A stretch of 12,171 nt of DNA from Anaerofilum sp. GTDB lineage: Bacteria > Bacillota > Clostridia > Oscillospirales > Ruminococcaceae. The position numbers were made by a program, and so were the translations under genes. The notes beneath the pieces were generated by a model. It was not told the origin of the DNA, searched no databases, and saw nothing but the letters and a program-made list of their open reading frames with translations. The stretch is taken from the NCBI GenBank assembly GCA_020024115.1, contig JAHHUF010000046.1, forward strand, positions 1 to 12,171, read 5' to 3'. Positions 1 to 7,199 of the stretch are shown piece by piece (position 1 is the first letter of the stretch; every line of letters starts with the position of its first letter).

Positions 1-47
1 TAATCTATCTGTGCGGAATTTTTTAAAATTTTAGTGTAAGGAGAATA

Positions 48-1637
48 ATGATATTTAAAAAAGTAAAATTAAAAACATATTTGCTTATTGTATTTGCTGC
101 CGTTATTTTGCAGAGCGGATTGAGTACAGTTGTTGGTATGTATGGACTGAACTAAACAAGCAAAATTACAAATGAATTGATTTCTGAAACTTTGGCAGCC
201 GATGCAGCAGTTAAAAATTGCCGTATTCAAACCAACATCGCAGCCCGTGATTTGTGCGAAATGTTGCTGACAGACAACTCAGCAGACCATGCCAAATTCA
301 AAGAATCCATCACCAAAAGTTTAAATGCCGTTCAAGAAGAAATGGAAATTTTCCGAAACACCTATGGTGAAGAAGACGGATTGGTGGATAAATATCAAAA
401 ATCCTTTGATGAATGGGTTGATATTGCTACAAGAGCAATCAATGAAGTGGAAAAAGGCAACAAAGAACAAGCAACTGAAATTGTTTTGGAAGAATGTTCT
501 CCAACTTTGAATGAAATGGTTGACATTGTGAAGGAAATTGATGCCAAAACATCTCAGCAAAAAGTTGACCAGCAGGATTATATCGCAAAATCAATCAATG
601 TTTTTATGGGTGTACTGATTGCAACCTTTTTGATTGTTTTGCTAGTTAGCATTTACTTTGCACTGCAAACAACTGTTAACATTACAGGTGCAGTACAAAA
701 GTTGAGAGATGCGATTCTTGAACTGTCCAAAGGTAATCTGAGTGCAAGGGTTGACTATGATGCTAACAATGAGTTTGGTGAGTTAGCAGAACGCATGAAC
801 TTCTCTTTCAAAGAATTGGATACCTATGTAAAAGCTATGAATGAAACCATGGAAGAAATCTCCAATGGTAACTTTACACATGAGAACACTGTCAACTTCC
901 TGGGCGATTTTGTACATATTTAAACTTCTGTTGGAAAATTCCAAACAAAAATGAATACAACGTTGTCTGAGTTGGGGACTGCATCCTATGCCGAGGTTTT
1001 CGGTCATATTTCAAATACAGCTGAATATATGCAAAAAGCAGATGCTTTCGGACAAGAAACGAACATTGTTATACAAAAGAGCCAAAATGAAATGCAGCAG
1101 ATGCTACAAGCAATTAAAGATATTGCAGATGCTTTTCAAAACATTCAGAAAATTATCAAGGCAATTGATGGCATTGCATTCCAAACCGATATTTTGGCAT
1201 TGAATGTTGCTGTTGAGGCTGCGCGCGCAGGTACAGCAGGCAAAGGCTTTGCAGTGATTGCAGACGAAGTTCGCAATTTGGCACAAAAAGCGGCGGAGGC
1301 TGCAAAGAGTACCACAGAACTGATTGAAAACTCTATGAAGCATGTGGAACATGGTGGAAGGCTGGCTTGGAGCACCAATGATGCAATCAATGAAGTGGCA
1401 GAAAAATCCGAATAAATTCTTGCTATGATTACCAAGGTAGCACAAGCATCCACCGAACAGGCCGCGTCTATGGCTCAAATTACCCAAAGTGTTGAGCAAA
1501 TTTCTGCTGTTGTTCAAACCAACTCTGCAACTTCTGAACAAAGTGTAGCAAGCCAAACTTTGAACGGACAAGCACACGTGATGAAATCTTTGTTGGATCA
1601 ATTTACACTGTCAAAAGATATTCAAAAGGGCTATTGA
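48..1637 (+). pseudogene. Degraded methyl-accepting chemotaxis protein (three in-frame stops)
   Basis: Reading from the ATG at 48 (AAGGAG at 38-43), one frame runs to the TGA at 1637 but is broken by TAA at 153-155, 921-923 and 1413-1415. The parts are in chemoreceptor order: a first membrane segment (codons about 9-32), a helical extracellular sensor, a second membrane segment (codons about 183-207), a HAMP linker, and a cytoplasmic coiled coil with the hairpin tip at 1164-1232. About 60-70 residues expected after the HAMP region (first methylation helix) are missing between SELGTAS and SNTAEY, without loss of frame. The nearly invariant tip is altered: IDGIAFQTDILALNVAVEAARAG carries G, D and V where IDD, QTN and LNAA are usual. 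This shows relaxed selection. An intact receptor would sense an external ligand and signal through CheA/CheW. No intact product is expected; the fragment 951-1415 has no clear ribosome binding site. Confidence 0.88.
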
Positions 1638-1689
1638 TAAAGTGACGCTGCTGCAATAAAATTTTCTGGTCATTCCAGCAAAGCTACTC

Positions 1690-1718
1690 TTGTTTCTTTG
1701 AATTGAATATACTATAAT
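1690..1718 (+). promoter_or_regulatory. Sigma-A-type promoter of the aminotransferase gene
   Basis: TTGTTT (1690-1695), a 17-base spacer and a perfect TATAAT (1713-1718). Transcription would start near 1725, so the message would begin almost directly with the hairpin at 1730-1770. It is the only good promoter seen between the chemoreceptor remnant and the aminotransferase. Confidence 0.7.
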
Positions 1719-1729
1719 ATATAAGCGTG

Positions 1730-1770
1730 CTAAAAGAGCAGTGTATCTGTAAAGATACAGGCTCTTTTAG
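1730..1770 (+). promoter_or_regulatory. Hairpin in the 5' leader of the aminotransferase gene
   Basis: CTAAAAGAGC (1730-1739) pairs perfectly with GCTCTTTTAG (1761-1770). Inside it TGTATCT (1742-1748) pairs with AGATACA (1753-1759) around GTAA, a GNRA-type tetraloop. The two stems are separated by a small 2-versus-1 bulge. No U-run follows, so it is not a normal terminator. Sitting at the predicted 5' end, it may stabilise the message or bind a regulator. The role is inferred. Confidence 0.55.
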
Positions 1771-1809
1771 TGCAAAGTGGGGAAGAAATAAGAGAAAAGA
1801 GGGGTTTTT

Positions 1810-3084
1810 ATGGCAGATTATCTGAAAATGAGTAAAGCTGAGCAAGAGCAAGAGTTGAGCAAACTAAAAAGGTTGTATCAAACATATCAAGACAAACAGT
1901 TAAAATTGGATATGTCACGAGGCAAGCCCTGTCCACAGCAATTGGATTTATCAATGGATATGCTCAAGCTCTCTGACTATCATGCTGAAGATGGAATAGA
2001 CAGCCGCAACTATGGATTGCTGGAAGGTCTGCCAGAGGCAAGACGATTTTTTGCAGAACTGATGGATGTTCAGCCACAAGAAATTATTGTGGGTGGAAAT
2101 TCTTCTTTGAATATGATGTATTATTTGATTGATTTGGGCTATCGGAAAGGATTTGCAGATAGTCCCTGTCCATGGTCTCAAGAAAAGACAATCAAATTTA
2201 TCTGCCCTGTTCCTGGATATGACAGACATTTTAGAATTACAGAATATTATGGCTTTGAACTTTTGAGTGTGCCAATGACTCCTGCTGGCCTCGATATGGA
2301 CAAAGTGGAAGAATTGGTGCAGGATTCTTCGGTTAAAGGCATTTGGTGTGTTCCGGTGTATTCCAATCCAGATGGATATACTTACAGTGATGATACTGTT
2401 CGTCGGTTGGCGCAGATGAAAACAGCTGCCCCAGACTTTAAAATTATCTGGGACAACGCATATTGTGTTCATCATTTAACAGATGACCAAGAACAAACCT
2501 TAAATATTTTAGAGGAATGTCGCAAGGCTAACCACGAAATGCGTCCATTGATGCAGTGCTCCACCAGCAAAATCACATTTCCCGGTGCAGGGGTTGCAGC
2601 AGTTGCAGCAAGTGAAAAAAATGTGAACTACATCTTAAAACACATGACACCAATGTTAATTAGCTATGATAAAATGAATCAGCTAAGACACATTCGTTAT
2701 TTTAAAAATAAACAGGGTGTTTTAAATCATATGCAAAAACATCGTGCAATTTTGCAGCCAAAGTTTGAATTGGTTGAGCAAATTTTGGAACAAGAAGTGG
2801 CAGACTGTGGAGATATTGCATGGTGGACAAAACCCAATGGTGGTTATTTTATTAGTCTGTATGTGCAGCAAGGCTGTGCCAAACGCATTGTGGAACTGTG
2901 CAAACAAGCAGGTGTTGTGTTGACCGATGCAGGGGCGGCTTATCCAAAGGGATATGACCCACAAGACCATCATATCCGCATTGCACCGACTCTTCCCTCG
3001 TTGCAAGAGTTGGAAACAGCGGCGCAGTTGTTGACAATCTGTATTCGAATTGCAGCATTGGAAAAACAGCTCAATCATTTTTGA
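1810..3084 (+). CDS. PLP-dependent aminotransferase, aspartate aminotransferase-like (class I)
   Basis: A 424-residue cytoplasmic enzyme of fold-type I. It should move an amino group from an amino acid, probably aspartate or a related one, to a 2-oxo acid using pyridoxal phosphate. Visible landmarks are LDMSRGKP near residue 33, the glycine/serine PLP-phosphate region VGGNSS (94-99), YSNPDG with Asn186, WDNAY with Asp215 (pairs with the PLP nitrogen), STSKITFPGAG with the Schiff-base Lys254, and HIRIAP with Arg390 (substrate carboxylate). The LDMSRGKP and CPVPGYDRHF motifs match the aspartate aminotransferase branch known from Corynebacterium glutamicum rather than classical AspC. The loop reads NPDG where NPTG is commoner in class I enzymes. 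The start is supported by AGAGGGG five bases upstream. It has its own promoter and leader hairpin. The family is confident; the exact substrate is not. Confidence 0.88.
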   Translation: MADYLKMSKAEQEQELSKLKRLYQTYQDKQLKLDMSRGKPCPQQLDLSMDMLKLSDYHAEDGIDSRNYGLLEGLPEARRFFAELMDVQPQEIIVGGNSSLNMMYYLIDLGYRKGFADSPCPWSQEKTIKFICPVPGYDRHFRITEYYGFELLSVPMTPAGLDMDKVEELVQDSSVKGIWCVPVYSNPDGYTYSDDTVRRLAQMKTAAPDFKIIWDNAYCVHHLTDDQEQTLNILEECRKANHEMRPLMQCSTSKITFPGAGVAAVAASEKNVNYILKHMTPMLISYDKMNQLRHIRYFKNKQGVLNHMQKHRAILQPKFELVEQILEQEVADCGDIAWWTKPNGGYFISLYVQQGCAKRIVELCKQAGVVLTDAGAAYPKGYDPQDHHIRIAPTLPSLQELETAAQLLTICIRIAALEKQLNHF

Positions 3085-3124
3085 AAAGAAAAGCTTTGTT
3101 AAAAGGCTGTTCTTGATATTACAT

Positions 3125-3150
3125 TTTTGCTGCCTTGACTTGCAGCAAAA
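3125..3150 (+). promoter_or_regulatory. Inverted repeat just upstream of the secD ribosome binding site
   Basis: TTTTGCTGC (3125-3133) and GCAGCAAAA (3142-3150) form a perfect 9-bp stem with an 8-base loop. It ends four bases before the ATGGAGG ribosome binding site of secD. There is no U-run on either strand, so termination is unlikely. It could influence secD translation or bind a protein; the function is unknown. Confidence 0.45.
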
Positions 3151-3168
3151 GACGATGGAGGTTCCTCT

Positions 3169-4560
3169 ATGAAAAAAAAGGGTAGACCTTGGCATTTTTA
3201 TCTGGTTGCATTACTCATTTTGGTGTTTACATTCACTGCCTTTTTTGGTATTCACAGCACCTATGGTGATATTACAACTGTTTATGTTAAGGGCGCAGAA
3301 GACATTCGGTTTGGAATTGATATTCGTGGTGGTGTTGATGTTACATTTATGCCTGATGGAGAGTATGATGCAACAGAAGAACAAATGGCTGCTGCGGAGG
3401 AGGTTATCAAAAAGCGTTTGGTATCCTTGAATATCACAGACAGTGAAGTCTATGTTGACAACAACAAAGATCGTATTATCGTTCGTTTTCCTTGGAAGGA
3501 AGGCGAAGCAGAGTTTAACCCTGAGCAGGCGATTCAAGAAATTGGAGCAACTGCAAAGTTGGAATTTCGTAAAGGAACCAGCACAGAGGGTGAGCTTGTG
3601 CTGGAAGGCAAGGACATCAAAGCGGCCTCTCCTGCATACGGTCCTTTGAAAGATAAGAACCAAAATGAATACTATATTCATCTGGAACTTGAAAAAGAGG
3701 GAACAGAAAAGTTTGCACAAGCAACTTCCGAATTGGCATCCAGCGGTGGAGTGATTTCGATTTGGATGGATGGTGAGTTGCTCAGCTCTCCCCGTGTAAA
3801 CACAGCAATTACAGATGGTGTTGCATCTATTTCCGGAAACTTTACCAGTGATAAAGTGGTCAGCATGGCAAACCAAATTAACTCTGGTGCTCTGCCATTT
3901 GCCTTGAGTGCAGAAAGCTATTCCACCATTAGCCCCACCTTGGGAAGCCGCAGCTTGGAAGCAATGGTGCTGGCAGGTATCATTGCATTTGTGCTGGTTG
4001 CTGTGTATATGATTCTGAACTACCGGCTGGTTGGTGCAGTGGCAAGTTTGGCTTTGTTGGGACAGTGTGCTGCAACCATTGCTGCAATTTCGGGATATTT
4101 TGGTGTTTTCAATAGCTTTACTTTGACTTTGCCTGGTATTGCAGGTATTATTCTTGCAATTGGTATGGGTGTTGATGCCAATGTAATTACAGCAGAACGC
4201 ATCAAAGAAGAGCTGAAAACAGGAAAAACATTGGATGGTGCGTTGAACTCTGGTTTCAGCCGTGGTTTGGCACCAATCATTGACGGAAATGTGACAGTGA
4301 TTATTGTTGCAGTGGTTTTGATGGCAGCATTTGGCCCCACTGACAGCGTTTTGGCAAAAGTTTTCACCCCAGTGTTTGGCTGGTTTGGTGCTGCAACTGC
4401 CGGAACCATCTATTCGTTTGGATACACCTTGCTGATGGGCGTTATCTTGAATTTTGTGTTTGGTGTTGCTGCAACTCGCATTATGCTGCGAGGGATTTCT
4501 CGCATAAAAGCGTTCAGAAACCCCGTATTTTATGGAGGTGGCAAAAATGCAAACAGCTAA
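3169..4560 (+). CDS. secD: Protein translocase subunit SecD
   Basis: A 463-residue membrane protein that works with SecF to assist SecYEG/SecA, using the proton gradient to help pull exported proteins across the membrane. Residues 8-29 are the first membrane helix. FGIDIRGGV (48-56) is the signature at the start of the extracytoplasmic P1 domain, which extends to about residue 255. Five more membrane helices follow, with the hallmark GMGVDANV at 332-339 including Asp336, the conserved acidic residue linked to proton movement. It is shorter than the roughly 615-residue E. coli protein, as is usual in Firmicutes. The start is backed by ATGGAGG at 3154-3160. The end overlaps secF by 14 bases, which implies coupled translation. 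No good promoter is visible in the 84-base gap, so it may be read from the aminotransferase transcript. Confidence 0.96.
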   Translation: MKKKGRPWHFYLVALLILVFTFTAFFGIHSTYGDITTVYVKGAEDIRFGIDIRGGVDVTFMPDGEYDATEEQMAAAEEVIKKRLVSLNITDSEVYVDNNKDRIIVRFPWKEGEAEFNPEQAIQEIGATAKLEFRKGTSTEGELVLEGKDIKAASPAYGPLKDKNQNEYYIHLELEKEGTEKFAQATSELASSGGVISIWMDGELLSSPRVNTAITDGVASISGNFTSDKVVSMANQINSGALPFALSAESYSTISPTLGSRSLEAMVLAGIIAFVLVAVYMILNYRLVGAVASLALLGQCAATIAAISGYFGVFNSFTLTLPGIAGIILAIGMGVDANVITAERIKEELKTGKTLDGALNSGFSRGLAPIIDGNVTVIIVAVVLMAAFGPTDSVLAKVFTPVFGWFGAATAGTIYSFGYTLLMGVILNFVFGVAATRIMLRGISRIKAFRNPVFYGGGKNANS

Positions 4561-5491
4561 ATACAATTTTATGGCAAAACGCCGTATCTTTTTTGGCATT
4601 TCGGCTGCGATTATTGCAGTTATCTTGCTGTGTAGTGTGATTTTTGGTGTACAGATGGACATTCAGTTTAAAGGTGGCGCATTGGTTTCATTGGGCTATC
4701 AAGGGGATGTTTCTATTTCTGATGTAGAGAACACCATAAAATCTCAGTTAGGCAATGGGATTAGTGTGCAGGCAGGCAGCAATTCCTCCACAGGACAGAA
4801 ATCCTTGACCGTTAACTTGCCGGGTGCAGAAACAGTAGCGACAGAGGAATTAGAGCAGCTAATTGCAACTTTGAATGAAAAATTTTCAGGTAATGAATTT
4901 ACACAGTTGGAAACTCAAAATGTAAATCCCACAATGGGACATGAGTTTTTGATAAAATGTTTGGTTGCAGTTGTGTCAGCGTGTGTTTTGATTTTGCTTT
5001 ATGTGTGGTATCGATTCCGCAAAATTGGCGGCCGTACAGCAGGTTTGTTTGCAGTGTGCGCATTGTGCAATGACTTACTGGTTGTGTTTGGTGTGTTCGT
5101 GATTTTTCGGATTCCCTTGAATGGCAACTTTATTGCAGCAATGCTGACAATTTTGGGCTATTCTATCAATGATACTGTGGTAATTTATGACCGTATTCGA
5201 GAAAACCGTAAACTGCTGGGCAATAAAATGCCATTTGAAGAAATGGTAAACTTGAGCATTAACCAAAGTTTGCGTCGTTCCATTAACACAACAGTTACAA
5301 CTTGTACCGCATTGGGTGTTGTGTGTGTTGTGTCTGTTATCTTCGACCTTTCCAGCATCTTTACCTTTGCTTTGCCATTGGTGATTGGTATGGCTTCAGG
5401 CTTGTATACCTCTCTGTTTTTGGCAACCGGTTTGTGGGTTGAATGGGAAAACCATAAACAAAACAAATTGCTTGAAGAAAATAAAAAATAA
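4547..5491 (+). CDS. secF: Protein translocase subunit SecF
   Basis: A 314-residue partner of SecD in the Sec motor complex. It has one N-terminal membrane helix (about 13-35), IQFKGGA (39-45) beginning the extracytoplasmic domain, then a five-helix membrane domain from about 134. The signature GYSINDTVVIYDRIREN lies at 204-220, and NQSLRRSINT at 239-248 is also typical. The frame is open back to an ATG at 4532, but GGAGG at 4534-4538 lies eight bases before the ATG at 4547. The first ATG would consume the ribosome binding site, so 4547 is chosen. The ribosome binding site and first codons lie inside the secD tail, giving a 14-base overlap. A terminator-like hairpin follows at once. Confidence 0.95.
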   Translation: MQTAKYNFMAKRRIFFGISAAIIAVILLCSVIFGVQMDIQFKGGALVSLGYQGDVSISDVENTIKSQLGNGISVQAGSNSSTGQKSLTVNLPGAETVATEELEQLIATLNEKFSGNEFTQLETQNVNPTMGHEFLIKCLVAVVSACVLILLYVWYRFRKIGGRTAGLFAVCALCNDLLVVFGVFVIFRIPLNGNFIAAMLTILGYSINDTVVIYDRIRENRKLLGNKMPFEEMVNLSINQSLRRSINTTVTTCTALGVVCVVSVIFDLSSIFTFALPLVIGMASGLYTSLFLATGLWVEWENHKQNKLLEENKK

Positions 5492-5497
5492 TTTTTT

Positions 5498-5540
5498 CAG
5501 TGGCAGGCTGTTGAAAAATACGGCTTGCCGCTGTGTTCTT
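5498..5540 (+). terminator. Terminator-like hairpin after secF
   Basis: Bases 5498-5510 pair with 5521-5533 over 13 positions, three of them G-U, around a 10-base A-rich loop. Only a weak T-rich tail (TGTTCTTT) follows. It probably ends part of the secDF transcription; read-through into the next gene is plausible because only 35 bases separate the stem from that gene's start. Confidence 0.6.
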
Positions 5541-5568
5541 TAAAAAATCTTGAAAAGAGGTGTTTTGT

Positions 5569-6381
5569 TTGCAGTGTGGCATTTCAACAGCTTGTTTTTA
5601 TCCCACAGAAACAAGAGAGGCATTGCGCTTTTTGGGGAGTTTTCACCATGGCCCCACAGAGATATTTTTGAATACATTTAGTGAATTGGAAGAAACTTAT
5701 TTGAAGCAGTTGAAAGAGATTGCACAAGAAAATCAAATGGAAATTGCAAGCATTCACCCCTTTTCCTCTGCATTTGAACCATTTTTATTTTTTTCAAGTT
5801 ATGAAGAACGATTTTTTGATGGTGTGGAATTGTACAAAAAGTTTTTTCATGCCTGCAATGTTTTGGGGGCAAAGATTCTTGTGTTCCATGGAGATACAAG
5901 ACATCGTACCATAGATATGAAGCTATATGCAGAACGCTTTCACTGTTTGTCAAAGATTGCAAAGCAAGAATATGGTGTGATTTTGGGTCAAGAAAATGTA
6001 GAGCGGTGTTGCTGCTCAAGCCCTGAAAATATTCGTCTGCTGCGGGAATATACCAATAATACAGTTAAATTTGTATTTGATGTAAAGCAAGCCAGACGCT
6101 TTGGAATTTCGCCATTTGAGGTACTTTCTGCAATGGGGGCTGAAAATATTTATCATCTTCATTTGAGTGATGCAAAAGGGGACAACACCTGCATTTCGCC
6201 CGGAGAAGGTGAGTTTGATTTTTCCCAATTATTTACAGAACTATCAAAACATAACAATTTGCTCAGTGGTGTGGTAGAATTATATAACGATAATTTTGAA
6301 TCGCCCAAACAACTGCTGGCAGCAACGGAGTTTGTCAATCAGCAGATGAAAGACCATCTTAAAGGAGGAAAATCAACATGA
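5569..6381 (+). CDS. Sugar phosphate isomerase/epimerase-like TIM-barrel protein
   Basis: A 270-residue cytoplasmic protein of the xylose isomerase-like / AP endonuclease 2 TIM-barrel superfamily. Candidate divalent-metal ligands occur at the expected strand ends: SIHPF (His63), FHGD (His107), QENV (Glu142), FVFDV (Asp171), HLHLSD (His196/His198) and VVELY (Glu237). The family includes sugar epimerases, isomerases and endonuclease IV; the substrate here cannot be told. The frame is open to a GTG at 5560, but that codon overlaps the AAGAGGTG ribosome binding site (5555-5562). The TTG at 5569 is six bases downstream of it and gives the family-like beginning MQCGISTACFYP, so it is preferred. The stop overlaps the nrdR start as ATGA, implying translational coupling. 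Confidence 0.8.
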   Translation: MQCGISTACFYPTETREALRFLGSFHHGPTEIFLNTFSELEETYLKQLKEIAQENQMEIASIHPFSSAFEPFLFFSSYEERFFDGVELYKKFFHACNVLGAKILVFHGDTRHRTIDMKLYAERFHCLSKIAKQEYGVILGQENVERCCCSSPENIRLLREYTNNTVKFVFDVKQARRFGISPFEVLSAMGAENIYHLHLSDAKGDNTCISPGEGEFDFSQLFTELSKHNNLLSGVVELYNDNFESPKQLLAATEFVNQQMKDHLKGGKST

Positions 6382-6839
6382 AATGCCCATATTGCAATGG
6401 GGTTGAATCAAAAGTAATTGATTCGCGTCCAACTGAGGATGGTGAAAAAATCCGCAGAAGGAGAGAATGTCTGTTCTGTGCCAGACGGTTTACAACCTAT
6501 GAAATTGTGGAAACAGTGCCTATCATTGTCATCAAAAAAGATGGTTCTCGGCAGGAGTTTGACCCTCAGAAATTGCTGGGTGGAATGTTGCGTGCCTGTG
6601 AAAAAAGACCAGTAAGTTATCAAATGCTGGAAAGTGCAGTGGAAAATATTGAGCAAAATCTCCGTGCAGAATTTGAGCAGGAAGTCAGCAGTGTTTGCAT
6701 TGGGGAAATGGCAATGAAAGAGTTGAAACAAATTGATGAGGTTGCTTATGTGCGGTTTGTTTCTGTGTATCGAGATTTTAAGGACATCAATTCTTTTATG
6801 CAAGAACTGCACGAGTTGCTGAATCAGCGCCAAGAATAA
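6378..6839 (+). CDS. nrdR: Transcriptional repressor NrdR
   Basis: A 153-residue nucleotide-sensing repressor of ribonucleotide reductase operons, at full family length. A zinc ribbon at the N-terminus uses Cys3, Cys6, Cys31 and Cys34, with the basic stretch KIRRRRE between the pairs that contacts DNA. An ATP-cone domain follows (about 48-140), including VIKKDGSRQEFD and a Val-Arg-Phe segment near 125-127. Known NrdR proteins bind (d)ATP and paired NrdR boxes upstream of nrd genes. No reductase gene or convincing box is in this window, so the targets are elsewhere. GGAGG at 6364-6368 precedes the ATG, which overlaps the upstream stop by four bases. Confidence 0.96.
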   Translation: MKCPYCNGVESKVIDSRPTEDGEKIRRRRECLFCARRFTTYEIVETVPIIVIKKDGSRQEFDPQKLLGGMLRACEKRPVSYQMLESAVENIEQNLRAEFEQEVSSVCIGEMAMKELKQIDEVAYVRFVSVYRDFKDINSFMQELHELLNQRQE

Positions 6840-6923
6840 GTTTTTATAAAACAGGAACGCTTTTTTAAAAAATACATATACTATATTAAAGAGTAACCCA
6901 AAAACAAAAGGAGGCATGGTTTT

Positions 6924-7013
6924 ATGCAGGTTGTTGTTGTAAAAAGCCCAAAGTTTTTGGCAGGTATTTTGAGAAAAGTGTTTAAAATTGAAAAAAGCAC
7001 TACAACATCTTAA
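6924..7013 (+). CDS. spoVM: SpoVM-like spore coat morphogenesis peptide, 29 aa
   Basis: A 29-codon ORF: ATG at 6924, AAAAGGAGG at 6906-6914 nine bases upstream, TAA at 7011-7013. The peptide begins MQVVVVKSPKFLAGILRKVF and ends in a short polar tail, KIEKSTTTS. It matches the layout of Bacillus subtilis SpoVM (26 aa): a short hydrophobic start, a Lys-x-Pro-Lys-Phe-Leu core with the helix-breaking proline, then an amphipathic helix with paired basic residues. SpoVM lies flat on the convex outer forespore membrane and anchors SpoIVA, starting coat assembly. An upstream ATG at 6916 is too close to the ribosome binding site. A sporulation promoter is expected; CATATACT at 6875-6882 resembles a sigma-E -10 element, but no matching -35 was found. 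The identification comes from recalled family sequence, not a search. Confidence 0.83.
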   Translation: MQVVVVKSPKFLAGILRKVFKIEKSTTTS

Positions 7014-7070
7014 ACAGAGTATCGTTTGGTCGTGGAAAGCAGCATAAAAAGTGGAGAAATTGGATTGTGA

Positions 7071-7166
7071 ATGCAAATTCTGAGAAGTATGGAACTTGCA
7101 AAAAAAATCATACTTACAGTGTTGTCTGTTGGTGGTTGTGCTGCTTGGTATCAAAAAAGGCAATAA
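7071..7166 (+). CDS. Possible 31-aa single-pass membrane peptide
   Basis: An ATG at 7071 opens 31 codons ending at TAA 7164-7166. The peptide has a basic/amphipathic start, a central hydrophobic stretch (IILTVLSVGGCAAWY, residues 13-27) and the basic end QKRQ, as in small inner-membrane peptides. GGAGAA at 7053-7058 is 12 bases from this ATG; a second in-frame ATG at 7089 would give 25 residues. It lies 57 bases after spoVM, probably on the same transcript, and its stop codon falls inside the terminator stem. I do not recognise a family. A chance ORF of this length is possible, so this is a candidate only. Confidence 0.35.
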   Translation: MQILRSMELAKKIILTVLSVGGCAAWYQKRQ

Positions 7167-7196
7167 AATGCGTAAAATCGCATTTTATTGCCTTTT
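7155..7196. terminator. Strong bidirectional terminator between converging operons
   Basis: Arms 7155-7172 and 7179-7196 are perfectly complementary over 18 bp with a six-base loop. Runs of A on the left and T on the right make it work in both directions. It would stop rightward transcripts from nrdR/spoVM and leftward transcripts from the DHHW gene, whose stop codon at 7200-7202 is four bases away. Confidence 0.9.
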
Positions 7197-7199
7197 CTC

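Noticed and set aside
48..1637. TAA recoded as an amino acid, which would make the chemoreceptor intact
   Set aside because: secD, secF, nrdR, spoVM and rubrerythrin all end at TAA at normal family length, and the chemoreceptor also has a deletion and altered invariant residues.
1730..1770. Intrinsic terminator of the chemoreceptor remnant
   Set aside because: A strong stem but no U-run on the plus strand, and a good promoter lies directly upstream of it.
3211..4662. 483-codon open frame on the minus strand opposite secD
   Set aside because: It is rich in Cys, His and Asn with no domain pattern and lies opposite a certain secD; it is open because secD rarely uses codons that read as stops on the other strand.
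6840..6852. Terminator after nrdR
   Set aside because: GTTTT-TAT-AAAAC is only a five-pair AT-rich stem, too weak; transcription probably continues into spoVM.
6875..6882. Sigma-E promoter for spoVM
   Set aside because: CATATACT resembles the -10 element, but no matching -35 was found at the right distance, so it is not listed as a feature.
6408..7163. 251-codon minus-strand frame opposite nrdR and spoVM
   Set aside because: Low-complexity Phe/His/Cys composition and no ribosome binding site; it is antisense to well-supported genes.
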